A DNA stretch of 44,308 bases from a virus, in the IMG/VR virus record IMGVR_UViG_3300042894_008609, positions 1 through 44,308 of that record; one strand, given 5' to 3'. The notes under the pieces were generated by a model. The model worked only from the letters and a program-made list of their open reading frames with translations. It did no database searches and had not been told where the DNA came from. Positions 14,844 through 21,478 of the stretch are shown one piece after another. Position numbers and translations under genes: made by a program. How positions within the stretch are numbered: the first letter of the stretch is position 1; every line of letters starts with the position of its first letter.

Positions 14844-16639
14844 CGGCGCCGATCGGACACCAGCGCCCCTCGGCGCCGTGGAATGGCCTGACCGTCACGG
14901 ACCTGTTCTGCGGCGCGGGCGGATCTTCTTCGGGCCTCGTGGAGGCGGGGTACAAGGTCGTCATCGCGGCGAATCACTGGGAGCTGGCGATCAAGTCGCA
15001 CCAGGCGAACCACCCCGAAACCGATCATGCGCAGGCCGATATCTCCCAGGTCGACCCCCGCTACTTCCCCCGCACTCACGTGCTGTGGGGCTCGCCGGAG
15101 TGCACGAACCATTCGATCGCGAAGGGTGTGAAGCGTCAGCGGATGCAGGATCAGGCTCTCTTCGAGCTCGACGGCACCCGCCCGCTGCCCGATGAGGCGG
15201 CGAACCGGTCTCGCGCGACGATGTGGGACATCCCTCGCTTCGCCGAGCACCACCGGTACATGGCGATCATCTTGGAGAACGTCGTCGACGCGTACCGGTG
15301 GGATCAGTTCCCCGCCTGGCAGATGGCTATGGAGGCTCTCGGCTACCGGATGCGATTCGTGTGGCTGAACAGCATGCACGCACAGGTCGGCGGCCTTCCC
15401 GCACCACAGTCCCGCGACCGCATGTACATCGTGATGTGGCGCTCCGACCTCGCCTCGAAGCGGAAGGCCGGGCCCGACGTCGCGAAGTGGACCCGCCCCC
15501 TCGCGTTCTGCCCCGAGCACGGCCAGATCAAGGCCGCGCAGGCGTTCAAGAAGGCCGAGCAGTGGGGCCGCTACCGCGCGCAGTACCTCTACCGATGCCC
15601 GGAGTGCTGGCAGGTCGTGGAGCCGGGCTGGCTGCCAGCGTCGTCGATCATCGACTGGTCGATCCCCGCACAGCGCATCGGCGACCGCGAGAAGCCGCTC
15701 GCGGAGAAGACGCGGGAGCGCATCCGACGCGGCATCGAACGGTACTGGTCACCGCTAGTAGTGAAGGCCGCGGGGAACACGTACGACGGCGTCACGACTG
15801 GATCCGGCTACCTGCGGGTGTCGGACATGCGGTCGCCGCTCCCGGTGCAGCTCGGCACGTCCGAGCACGGCGTCGCGGTCCCACCTCTCGTCGTGACCAA
15901 CAACCACGAGAATCGGGCGCGCGCCGTCGACGAACCTCTGCCGACAGCGACGACGGGCAACGCCCACGCGCTGCTCGTGAACCTCGTCTCGGGCGCGGAC
16001 GATTCCCGCTCGAAGCCGGTCTCCGAGGTGCTGCCGTCGATCGTCGCCGGCGGCACACATGCCTCGCTGCTGATCCCGGTCGAGGGACGGGAGGGGAAGA
16101 GCGCGCAGTCGAGCGGCGACCCGCTGCGCACGCAGTCGACGCGGAACGAGACGGGCCTGCTGGTGCCGTACTACTCGAACGGCGTCTCTCGCCCGACGTC
16201 GGAGCCGATGGGCACCGTGACGACCGTCGACAGCGCCGCACTGGTGGTTCCGTTGCGCAACCACGGGGTCGTGAAGCCGACCGATCAGCCGATCGACACG
16301 GTGAGCGCCGAGGGCAACCACCACGCGCTCCTCATGCGGAACAACCTCGGCGGCGCGGAGATGTCCACCCCCGTGCACGAGCCGATGCGCACCCTCACTA
16401 CGGGCGGCCACCAGTCGCTCCTCGAGCCGGGAGCGCCGATCAGTCTCGACGTCGACGACGCTGGCTTCCGGATGCTCGAACCCCACGAGATCCAGCTCGG
16501 CATGGGCTTCGCCGCCGACTATCTCCTGCTCGGCACGAAGCGCGACAAGGTCAAGCAGGCCGGCAACGCCGTCACGCCTCCGGCCGCGCGCGACCTCGGG
16601 CATGCCGTTGCCGAGTTTCTGCTGGAGGTGGCGGCATGA
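14840..16639 (+). CDS. C5-cytosine DNA methyltransferase (Dcm-like)
   Basis: A 599-aa cytosine-C5 methyltransferase. Motif I is TDLFCGAGGSSSGL near residue 22, motif IV GSPECTNHS (catalytic Cys) near 90, motif VI LENVVDAYRW near 150 and motif VIII PQSRDRMYIV near 193. Motifs IX-X appear at the end (RMLEPHEIQLGMGF, KQAGNAVTPPAARDLG). Between them, residues about 335-535 contain six or seven degenerate repeats in the target-recognition region. Normal enzymes of the class are shorter; the repeats explain the length. It probably modifies phage DNA against restriction. Confidence 0.9.
   Translation: MTAPIGHQRPSAPWNGLTVTDLFCGAGGSSSGLVEAGYKVVIAANHWELAIKSHQANHPETDHAQADISQVDPRYFPRTHVLWGSPECTNHSIAKGVKRQRMQDQALFELDGTRPLPDEAANRSRATMWDIPRFAEHHRYMAIILENVVDAYRWDQFPAWQMAMEALGYRMRFVWLNSMHAQVGGLPAPQSRDRMYIVMWRSDLASKRKAGPDVAKWTRPLAFCPEHGQIKAAQAFKKAEQWGRYRAQYLYRCPECWQVVEPGWLPASSIIDWSIPAQRIGDREKPLAEKTRERIRRGIERYWSPLVVKAAGNTYDGVTTGSGYLRVSDMRSPLPVQLGTSEHGVAVPPLVVTNNHENRARAVDEPLPTATTGNAHALLVNLVSGADDSRSKPVSEVLPSIVAGGTHASLLIPVEGREGKSAQSSGDPLRTQSTRNETGLLVPYYSNGVSRPTSEPMGTVTTVDSAALVVPLRNHGVVKPTDQPIDTVSAEGNHHALLMRNNLGGAEMSTPVHEPMRTLTTGGHQSLLEPGAPISLDVDDAGFRMLEPHEIQLGMGFAADYLLLGTKRDKVKQAGNAVTPPAARDLGHAVAEFLLEVAA
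15842..16430 (+). repeat. Degenerate repeats in methyltransferase target-recognition region
   Basis: Six or seven units of roughly 25-30 codons share a core of D/E-P-L/M-x-T followed by TTxxxHALL-like residues. Examples are DEPLPTATTGNAHALL, TSEPMGTVTTVDSAALV, TDQPIDTVSAEGNHHALL and VHEPMRTLTTGGHQSLL. The boundaries are approximate. Confidence 0.65.
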
Positions 16640-17448
16640 GCGTCCCGCTGAATGCGATCGACCCTGAAGCTGTTTCGCTGCGTGAACGTCGCCTCTTCGA
16701 GCACCATCTAGACCTGCTGGCTCCGGTAATGGATGCGATCGTCACCTCCACGGTCCCGAGCATCCGTGCGTCGGTGACGGACAAGGTGCTGGTGTCTGGT
16801 GGGGGACCGGTCGACAACATGACCGCGTTCCTGGCTGCGTTCGACCAGTCCAGTCAGGGTCGGGGGACGGATGCGGGTGGTGCCGCTCGGGATGCCGGCT
16901 TCCTATGGTGGGAGGTCATCGAGTACACCCGTGCGGTGACGGCCTGGCTGAACGTGAACATCGCCGCCCCGTACGCACCGGACTTGCCCCCCACGTGGAC
17001 GCACCGCGTCAACCCGGACCCGCTCACCGCCCGAGCGATCGCGATGACGACCGCGGGCTGGTTGATCGACCGGTGGCACCTCATCCAACCGATCACCGAA
17101 CTCGCACCGGCGATGGATGACCTGTTCACCGAGATCCGGCACATGCAAGGCCGGTACGGGGTCCACGCGAACCCGCGCCGCCCCCGTGCACGCTGCGCCA
17201 CCTGCGGAGCCCTCACCGTGGTCATCACGTGGGTGGATAACCCGAACGGCAGCGCGAAGCCCGTCAAGGCCGGGAAATGCCGCAACTGCGGTGAGACCTA
17301 CGCCGAAGCCCCTACGCCCGCCAGCAAGCCGCACACGACCGCCCATGCGGTCCTGTCAGCCGAGTGCGAACTACTCAACCACGACACGTGCATCAGCGTG
17401 CACTGCGAATGCCCTTGCGGGCATCCACCGAAGGAGGAAACCCCTTGA
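16636..17448 (+). CDS. Hypothetical zinc-ribbon protein
   Basis: A 270-aa protein. The N-terminal 170 residues are helical and Trp-rich without a recognised domain. CATCGALT at about 194 and CRNCGETY at about 220 form a two-knuckle zinc ribbon, and the tail has further Cys (CECPCGHPP). Ribbons of this type often bind DNA or RNA polymerase, but no function can be assigned. It is coupled to the methyltransferase by ATGA. Confidence 0.65.
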   Translation: MSVPLNAIDPEAVSLRERRLFEHHLDLLAPVMDAIVTSTVPSIRASVTDKVLVSGGGPVDNMTAFLAAFDQSSQGRGTDAGGAARDAGFLWWEVIEYTRAVTAWLNVNIAAPYAPDLPPTWTHRVNPDPLTARAIAMTTAGWLIDRWHLIQPITELAPAMDDLFTEIRHMQGRYGVHANPRRPRARCATCGALTVVITWVDNPNGSAKPVKAGKCRNCGETYAEAPTPASKPHTTAHAVLSAECELLNHDTCISVHCECPCGHPPKEETP

Positions 17449-17723
17449 ACACATGGAAACGTTCCGATGCCGCCGTTCTCGCCGAAGCCGCGATGAAGGC
17501 CGGGCTCGAACCAGACAACGCTCTCGATGCCCTGACGGTAGGTGCGCGCATCCTGGCCCACGGCTTCACCGACCACGAGGTCGACGGGATGATCCAGCGC
17601 CAATACCTGCAACGACTCGAAGATTCTGAGGCAGTGCGCGCTGGACGAGCATCTCTTGCGCAAACGATGCGCGTTATTGAGAGGTTCAGTAAGACACCCA
17701 ACCACGAGAACAGGAGTCTGTGA
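17445..17723 (+). CDS. Hypothetical protein (TTG start)
   Basis: A 92-aa helical protein. A strong AAGGAGG at 17431-17437 lies 7 nt before TTG 17445, and the TTG overlaps the previous stop as TTGA; both point to this start over in-frame codons upstream. No family is recognised. Confidence 0.65.
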   Translation: MNTWKRSDAAVLAEAAMKAGLEPDNALDALTVGARILAHGFTDHEVDGMIQRQYLQRLEDSEAVRAGRASLAQTMRVIERFSKTPNHENRSL

Positions 17724-18013
17724 TGTATCCGATCACGAGCTACAAGATCACGCCGAACCTCTTCGGGGTCACGCGGTGGATGGCGGAGATCGACGGCCAG
17801 CACTCGCGATTCGCACGCCGCGCCTACAGCCAGCGAGCAGCCGAAGCCAAGATCAGCCGCGACGAGAACCACCTCTACGAGCCTGGCGGTGTCACGTTCA
17901 TGCAGGGCGTATTCCTGCCGCTCACGATGCCGCTGCGACGGTGGCATGACCGCCTGTGTCGTCGCGCCGAGCTTCGGCGTCGCAAGGCTCACCGTTCGGG
18001 TGATCCGTCATGA
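17723..18013 (+). CDS. Hypothetical basic protein
   Basis: A 96-aa protein, rich in Arg toward the C-terminus. ATG 17723 shares one base with the preceding stop; GTG 17720 is also in frame. Function unknown. Confidence 0.6.
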   Translation: MYPITSYKITPNLFGVTRWMAEIDGQHSRFARRAYSQRAAEAKISRDENHLYEPGGVTFMQGVFLPLTMPLRRWHDRLCRRAELRRRKAHRSGDPS

Positions 18014-18357
18014 GCGACGATCGCGGGCGGGGGATCGGGATCGGTGCCCCGGGACTCGGGAAGCCTCTGCCGTCGCCTGACGCATCCTGCACCGCAAAGG
18101 TCACGATCATCCATACGTACACGGACGTCTGGCAGGGGTACACCGCCAGCGACGCGGCGAGCAACCGTGCCAAGCGGCTCAAGGAAGCCGGCGTGAAGGT
18201 CTCGCGCCACGGCAACACAGTGACGTGGACGGATGACCAGGGAGTGCGCACTGAGATCCAGTTCACCGACGATCCGGTTCAAGCGGATACGGGTTCCCTT
18301 GAATCCAGAAGCGTCCAGTCAAGTCCCGTGGACACAGATGAACGGGAGTCATCGTGA
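18010..18357 (+). CDS. Hypothetical protein
   Basis: A 115-aa protein with a Gly/Pro-rich N-terminus and a central beta-alpha pattern (KVTIIHTYTDVWQGYTASDAA, VKVSRHGNTVTW). The C-terminal 25 residues are polar. The family is not recognised. Confidence 0.6.
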   Translation: MSDDRGRGIGIGAPGLGKPLPSPDASCTAKVTIIHTYTDVWQGYTASDAASNRAKRLKEAGVKVSRHGNTVTWTDDQGVRTEIQFTDDPVQADTGSLESRSVQSSPVDTDERESS

Positions 18358-18455
18358 CTCGTCGAGCTCTCTCAAGGCACACCCGTCGAGGGGATACTCC
18401 GCGCGTTCACCCACGGGATCTTTCAACGACCCTCACAGAGGAAACCAACCGATGA
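18354..18455 (+). CDS. 33-aa basic micro-protein (possible)
   Basis: A very short gene from GTG 18354, with a GTGA overlap at its start and an ATGA overlap with the next gene. The peptide is Arg/Thr-rich with no domain. The only support is that it fills an otherwise empty link in the overlapping chain. Confidence 0.4.
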   Translation: MTRRALSRHTRRGDTPRVHPRDLSTTLTEETNR

Positions 18456-18634
18456 GCGGAGATCAGACCATGAGCGTCGAGAACGTCGAACGCTTCCATC
18501 GTCATCGCGCCGGCCTCGAACATCATCTGCTCCTCCGCGAGGAAGCACGACGCCGCGGCCTCGACATCCAAATGTGGCTCGAGCAGCCTTCCCGCGACAT
18601 CATCATCCGCTGGCGCCCCGCACCCTCCCTCTGA
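18452..18634 (+). CDS. 60-aa hypothetical protein
   Basis: A small helical protein rich in His, Arg and Glu (ERFHRHRAGLEHHLLLREEARRRG). The start at 18452 overlaps the upstream stop; a second in-frame ATG at 18470 is possible. Function unknown. Confidence 0.55.
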   Translation: MSGDQTMSVENVERFHRHRAGLEHHLLLREEARRRGLDIQMWLEQPSRDIIIRWRPAPSL

Positions 18635-18639
18635 CCGCC

Positions 18640-18903
18640 ATGACGACCCTGACCTACCGTGAGGCAGCCGCCAGAGTTGGACGCTCACCCCGAGCCGTCC
18701 GCTACTGGCGCGCCCGCGGCATGGTCATGACGTGGGAGGTCCGCGAAGGACAGAGGGTCCGCGTTGTCGAGGAAGCCGTACTGCTCGCGTGGTGGCGTCA
18801 ACGCCTCCAGAACTGGCCCCCACACCAATACCGTCTCCGCGCCCTCCAAGCCGCCGACGAAGCCGCACAGGACGCGACACGCCCGGAAATCGAACATCCT
18901 TGA
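18640..18903 (+). CDS. MerR/excisionase-type HTH protein
   Basis: An 87-aa protein with a winged helix: LTYREAAARVGRSPRAVRYWRARG, then a wing ending RVVEEAVLLAWW. It is the last gene of the early chain and the only one separated from its neighbour (5 nt). It may regulate the switch to the late genes or assist excision; a related fold is encoded at 2325. Confidence 0.72.
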   Translation: MTTLTYREAAARVGRSPRAVRYWRARGMVMTWEVREGQRVRVVEEAVLLAWWRQRLQNWPPHQYRLRALQAADEAAQDATRPEIEHP

Positions 18904-18942
18904 CGAAGAGTACTTGCATACCGCAATCTCAGAGTCGTACAC

Positions 18943-19104
18943 ATGTCGGCAACGACAACCGAAGGCCCCGCACAGTCGGGGCCTTTCCTGTACCCGCCAG
19001 TGGATGCGCGTCCACCGGCAGGGCCGGTCGGCAAACCCATCCCGCTCCTCATCCCGGGATGCATGCGCCAGACCGGCCCCACCTTCTCCCGGCACGCCGC
19101 CTGA
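18943..19104 (+). CDS. 53-aa reading frame (doubtful)
   Basis: ATG 18943 to TGA 19104 encodes a Pro-rich peptide (PPAGPVGKPIPLLIPGC). The second half has the high third-position GC of real genes here. No ribosome site precedes it and the terminator hairpin lies inside it, so it may be fortuitous. Confidence 0.2.
   Translation: MSATTTEGPAQSGPFLYPPVDARPPAGPVGKPIPLLIPGCMRQTGPTFSRHAA
18961..18986 (+). terminator. Rho-independent terminator after the early operon
   Basis: AAGGCCCCG and CGGGGCCTT form a perfect 9-bp stem (18962-18970 with 18977-18985) around a 6-nt loop. The T-tract is weak (TTTCC). It lies 60 bp after the last early gene. Confidence 0.7.
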
Positions 19105-19172
19105 CACGCGACGCACTGTCGGTGAACGCGGCACCCGTGCCGCAAATGACCCTCGGAACAGAACCCGGGGGA

Positions 19173-19224
19173 GCGAGCCGGGGCGGCCCCAGGTGGCCTC
19201 CACGCCGGGACCGCCCCCGCTCGC
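19173..19224. repeat. Long imperfect inverted repeat
   Basis: The 14-nt arms at 19173-19186 and 19211-19224 are complementary apart from one position, with a 24-nt loop. The repeat lies 15 bp before the start of the gene at 19240 and could fold over its leader. Confidence 0.6.
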
Positions 19225-19239
19225 ACAACGGAGCGCACC

Positions 19240-19458
19240 ATGGGAACACCACCTGTCGACGTCGTCGACCGTCCCCTGGTCGTCGAAGTCGCCGCTGACC
19301 GATGCGACGCGAAAGGCTGCGGAGCGCAAGCGTTCGTGTACGCCAAATACCGTGTCGGATCGATCGCCTTCTGCGGACACCATGGCACCGAGTACTTCAC
19401 CCGCCTCCAACAGACCGCGGTCGCTCTCATCGACCTTCGTCACCTGATCGGCTCATGA
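19240..19458 (+). CDS. DUF7455-like zinc-binding protein
   Basis: A 72-aa protein with the pattern ADRCDAKGCGAQAFVYAKY...FCGHHGTEYF, like the small actinobacterial DUF7455 family found next to sigma-factor genes and in phages. Cys and His residues probably hold zinc. It starts the cluster of very small Cys-rich proteins. Confidence 0.75.
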   Translation: MGTPPVDVVDRPLVVEVAADRCDAKGCGAQAFVYAKYRVGSIAFCGHHGTEYFTRLQQTAVALIDLRHLIGS

Positions 19459-19766
19459 TCCCCCGAGGGTGGCGGCTGATCGCCTGCCTGCTCGGCATCC
19501 ACGCCTGGACCCGCGTCATCGGCACTGCCACGTTCGCGCAGGCGTGCCGGCACTGCGGCTGGCCCCGCACACGATGGGAGCAACCCGGATGCCGAAGCGT
19601 TGGACGTGCGGTGACTGTGGAGCGTCCTACCCGGCGAGCACCTGGGCCTGCACTCGCCCGTTCGACGACTACCTCGCACTGCGCGGCGGGTCGATCCAAT
19701 CCGCCATCACCCGCGCAGTCGAGAAGGCCATCGCACCCATCGTGCAGAACGCGGAGAACCGCCTGA
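19455..19766 (+). CDS. Small CxxC protein with overlapping C-terminal extension
   Basis: The start at 19455 overlaps the previous stop as ATGA. The first 45 residues (LIACLLGIHAWTRV, then QACRHCGWPRTRWE) resemble the roughly 50-residue actinophage proteins with a basic CRHCG end. The frame then stays open to 19766, across most of the next gene (178-nt overlap), giving 103 aa with an Arg/Ala-rich tail. The natural stop may have been lost here. Confidence 0.5.
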   Translation: MIPRGWRLIACLLGIHAWTRVIGTATFAQACRHCGWPRTRWEQPGCRSVGRAVTVERPTRRAPGPALARSTTTSHCAAGRSNPPSPAQSRRPSHPSCRTRRTA

Positions 19767-19813
19767 GCCCGCGCCCCACCTGGACGCCCGCATACTTCGC
19801 GATCGCAGCCTGA
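19589..19813 (+). CDS. Small CxxC zinc protein
   Basis: A 74-aa protein beginning MPKRWTCGDCGASYP, with a third Cys at WAC; the rest is helical. An in-frame ATG at 19577 is the alternative start. Members of this type are common in actinophages without known function. Confidence 0.6.
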   Translation: MPKRWTCGDCGASYPASTWACTRPFDDYLALRGGSIQSAITRAVEKAIAPIVQNAENRLSPRPTWTPAYFAIAA

Positions 19814-19825
19814 CAGGAGCACACC

Positions 19826-20014
19826 GTGGCCGAGAACGTCACCCCGCTGCACCCACCACGGACGAACTTCTCCTGCCCGAAGTGCGGCAACGAGTGGTTC
19901 AACCTGCCAATACTCCTCGACGCTCAGTCGCGGACTGTCAGCGGTCACGTGCTCCGTGTCGAGTGCCGTGAATGCGAAACGGTGACCGACCTGTTCGAGA
20001 GCGCGATCCGGTGA
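19826..20014 (+). CDS. Zinc-ribbon protein
   Basis: A 62-aa protein from GTG 19826 with ACAGGAG upstream. CPKCGNEW and CRECETV, about 30 residues apart, form a four-Cys ribbon. It probably binds nucleic acid or protein; no specific role is evident. Confidence 0.65.
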   Translation: MAENVTPLHPPRTNFSCPKCGNEWFNLPILLDAQSRTVSGHVLRVECRECETVTDLFESAIR

Positions 20015-20175
20015 GCACCGCAGCTCGCAAGGCCCGCAAGCGCGCTGGCATCCCGTTCACCAAGCCCGCGAAGACCCCCACCTACACGTGGGCCGACAGC
20101 GTCGAGCATCGCGGCTTCGGGTTCACCTCTCGTGCGGAGATCCTCACCGGCATCATGATCCGGGGCACACGGTGA
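20011..20175 (+). CDS. 54-aa hypothetical protein
   Basis: A small basic protein from GTG 20011, overlapping the ribbon gene by 4 nt and the next gene by 4 nt. The N-terminus is Lys/Arg-rich (TAARKARKRAG). No domain is recognised. Confidence 0.5.
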   Translation: MSTAARKARKRAGIPFTKPAKTPTYTWADSVEHRGFGFTSRAEILTGIMIRGTR

Positions 20176-20276
20176 CCTGCCCGATCTGCGGCGCCCACCA
20201 TCTGATCCCCGGTGTCTGCTGCGACCCCGCCGTCGAAGACGACGAGCAGGACAGCATCATCCTCTCCATCGACTGA
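20172..20276 (+). CDS. 34-aa Cys-rich micro-protein
   Basis: GTG 20172 to TGA 20276. TCPICGAHH and GVCCDP supply four Cys and two His, enough for one zinc, followed by an acidic tail. The GTGA overlap with the upstream gene supports translation. Confidence 0.5.
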   Translation: MTCPICGAHHLIPGVCCDPAVEDDEQDSIILSID

Positions 20277-20286
20277 CGGAGGTGCC

Positions 20287-20571
20287 ATGTCGAACCGCAG
20301 CATCCGTGACGGCAAAGGCAAAGCCGCGTACAAGCGGAAGCGGAAAGCCCTCCTCCGCCGAGTCGTCGAGGAAGGCCTCACCTGCCACATCTGCGGCGGA
20401 CACATCGACACCACCCTCGACCGCCGAGACCCCATGTCGTTCACCGCCGACCACATCACCCCACTCGCACTCGGCGGACACCTCGTCCGCAACGAACTCC
20501 GCCCCGCCCACATGCGCTGCAACGCCCGCCGCGGCAACAACGCCGACACCGAGATCTGGGAAGCGTCATGA
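20287..20571 (+). CDS. HNH endonuclease near terminase
   Basis: A 94-aa HNH nuclease: TCHICGGHID, FTADHITPLALGG and RNELRPAHMRCNARRGN give the zinc Cys, catalytic His, Asn and second His. GGAGG lies 5 nt before ATG 20287. In cos-type phages such as HK97 an HNH protein beside the terminase is needed for cutting cos DNA; position suggests the same role here. Confidence 0.85.
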   Translation: MSNRSIRDGKGKAAYKRKRKALLRRVVEEGLTCHICGGHIDTTLDRRDPMSFTADHITPLALGGHLVRNELRPAHMRCNARRGNNADTEIWEAS

Positions 20572-20897
20572 CCCTCAGCCCATGGCAAGCAGCAGCGCCG
20601 AAGAACACCACCGACCTCGGCGGTGGCGTCGCCTACTCCTGGACGTGCGGAGCCTACGAGCGCGGCGACGAGACCCACGAGCACACGATCGAGTGCCTGT
20701 GGGTCTGGCACGACTGCCAGCAGATACTCGGCGTCGACTCGATCGCACCGGGCGCACGATTCGGCTGGCGCCCATCCGGTCACGCCGCGCACACCCTCGT
20801 ACAGATCGACCCGCTCACGATCACCGCGAGCGTCTACTGGCCCGACTGCTGCGGGATACACGGCTTCATCACAAACGGCTCCTACCAAGCCGTCTAA
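20568..20897 (+). CDS. DUF6527-like protein
   Basis: A 109-aa protein. The ending PLTITASVYWPDCCGIHGFITNG has the P(S/T)I-x-(S)V...CxxHxFI-x-(N/D)G layout of the DUF6527 family of small phage proteins. The function is unknown. It lies between the HNH nuclease and the terminase genes. Confidence 0.6.
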   Translation: MTLSPWQAAAPKNTTDLGGGVAYSWTCGAYERGDETHEHTIECLWVWHDCQQILGVDSIAPGARFGWRPSGHAAHTLVQIDPLTITASVYWPDCCGIHGFITNGSYQAV

Positions 20898-21028
20898 CCC
20901 ACCCGCCCAGAAAATCCAGCACACCGCGACCCACGGCCACCTCCCGCGCGGCGTGTCCCCTTTTCTCCCCGGGTTGATTCGAGTTTGTTTCGCATTCGCA
21001 TTGACCCTGGTCACGCATTGGAGGTCGT
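20898..21028. other. Pre-terminase intergenic region
   Basis: This 131-bp gap holds three CGCATT copies (20991-20996, 20997-21002 and 21014-21019) and an inverted repeat TGACC-CT-GGTCA (21002-21013), all just before the small terminase. It could hold a cos or terminase-binding site or the late promoter (a TTGATT at 20974-20979 has no good -10). No direct evidence favours one. Confidence 0.45.
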
Positions 21029-21478
21029 ATGCCTCGTCCTCCTGCGCCGTGTGGTACGGAGTCGGCGTATAAGCGGCACATGCGGAAGAAGGAGCCGGTG
21101 GATGCGGCTTGTCGGGTTGCGATGCAGCGTGCGGCGCGTGAGCGTGCTGGGCGTGACGAGGATGCAGCTGATCCGCGTCCGGTTGCTGTGTTGCCGGGCG
21201 GTTCGGTTGAGATGCCGGCGGCGCCGAAGGGTGATGTGGATGCTCGGGCTGAGTTGCTCGCGAACATGGCCCTCGTGAAGAAGGCGATGGAGGCGATCGC
21301 TGAGGTCGACCCGATGAAGATCGTGCAGTTGTCGAAGCGGCATTCGGAGTTGGTCGCGGAGCTCGTGAAGGTGAGCGGTGGGCCTCCGGATGGGCCGGAG
21401 CCGGGGGAGGCTGATCCGTTTGCCTTCCTTGGAAACGCTGCTCGGGGACCAGCGCCCGCGCCTCGAATCTCGTCCTGA
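21029..21478 (+). CDS. Terminase small subunit
   Basis: A 149-aa protein immediately before the large terminase, overlapping it. It has CGTESAYKRHMRKKEP with DAACRVAMQRAARER at residues 8-42, a Cys-containing motif frequent in actinophage small terminases and related DNA-binding proteins. A helical segment at about 75-115 follows. It would recognise the packaging site and feed the large subunit. GGAGG lies 5 nt before the ATG. Confidence 0.72.
   Translation: MPRPPAPCGTESAYKRHMRKKEPVDAACRVAMQRAARERAGRDEDAADPRPVAVLPGGSVEMPAAPKGDVDARAELLANMALVKKAMEAIAEVDPMKIVQLSKRHSELVAELVKVSGGPPDGPEPGEADPFAFLGNAARGPAPAPRISS

Larger units (their letters stand above)
18904..19239. other. Intergenic region rich in inverted repeats
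   Basis: This 336-bp stretch separates the early operon from the small zinc-protein cluster. It contains a terminator-like hairpin (18961-18986), a palindromic pair ATCCCGGGAT and GCATGC (19051-19066), a GCGGCAC/GTGCCGC repeat (19128-19143) and a 14-bp repeat with one mismatch (19173-19186 with 19211-19224). No tRNA is seen. A short reading frame (18943-19104) crosses the first hairpin. No convincing promoter was found. Confidence 0.65.

Noticed and set aside
15223-16635. Long alternative frame through the cytosine methyltransferase
   Set aside because: Arg- and Pro-rich translation without domains; only its 3' part from ATG 16636 is a real gene.
18914-18943. TTGCAT and TACACA, 18 bp apart, as a promoter
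   Set aside because: The -10 is poor and transcription would run straight into the terminator at 18961.
18943-19104. A Pro-rich 53-aa reading frame in the large intergenic region as a confident gene
   Set aside because: It has no ribosome site, and a terminator-like hairpin lies inside it; kept only as a doubtful feature.
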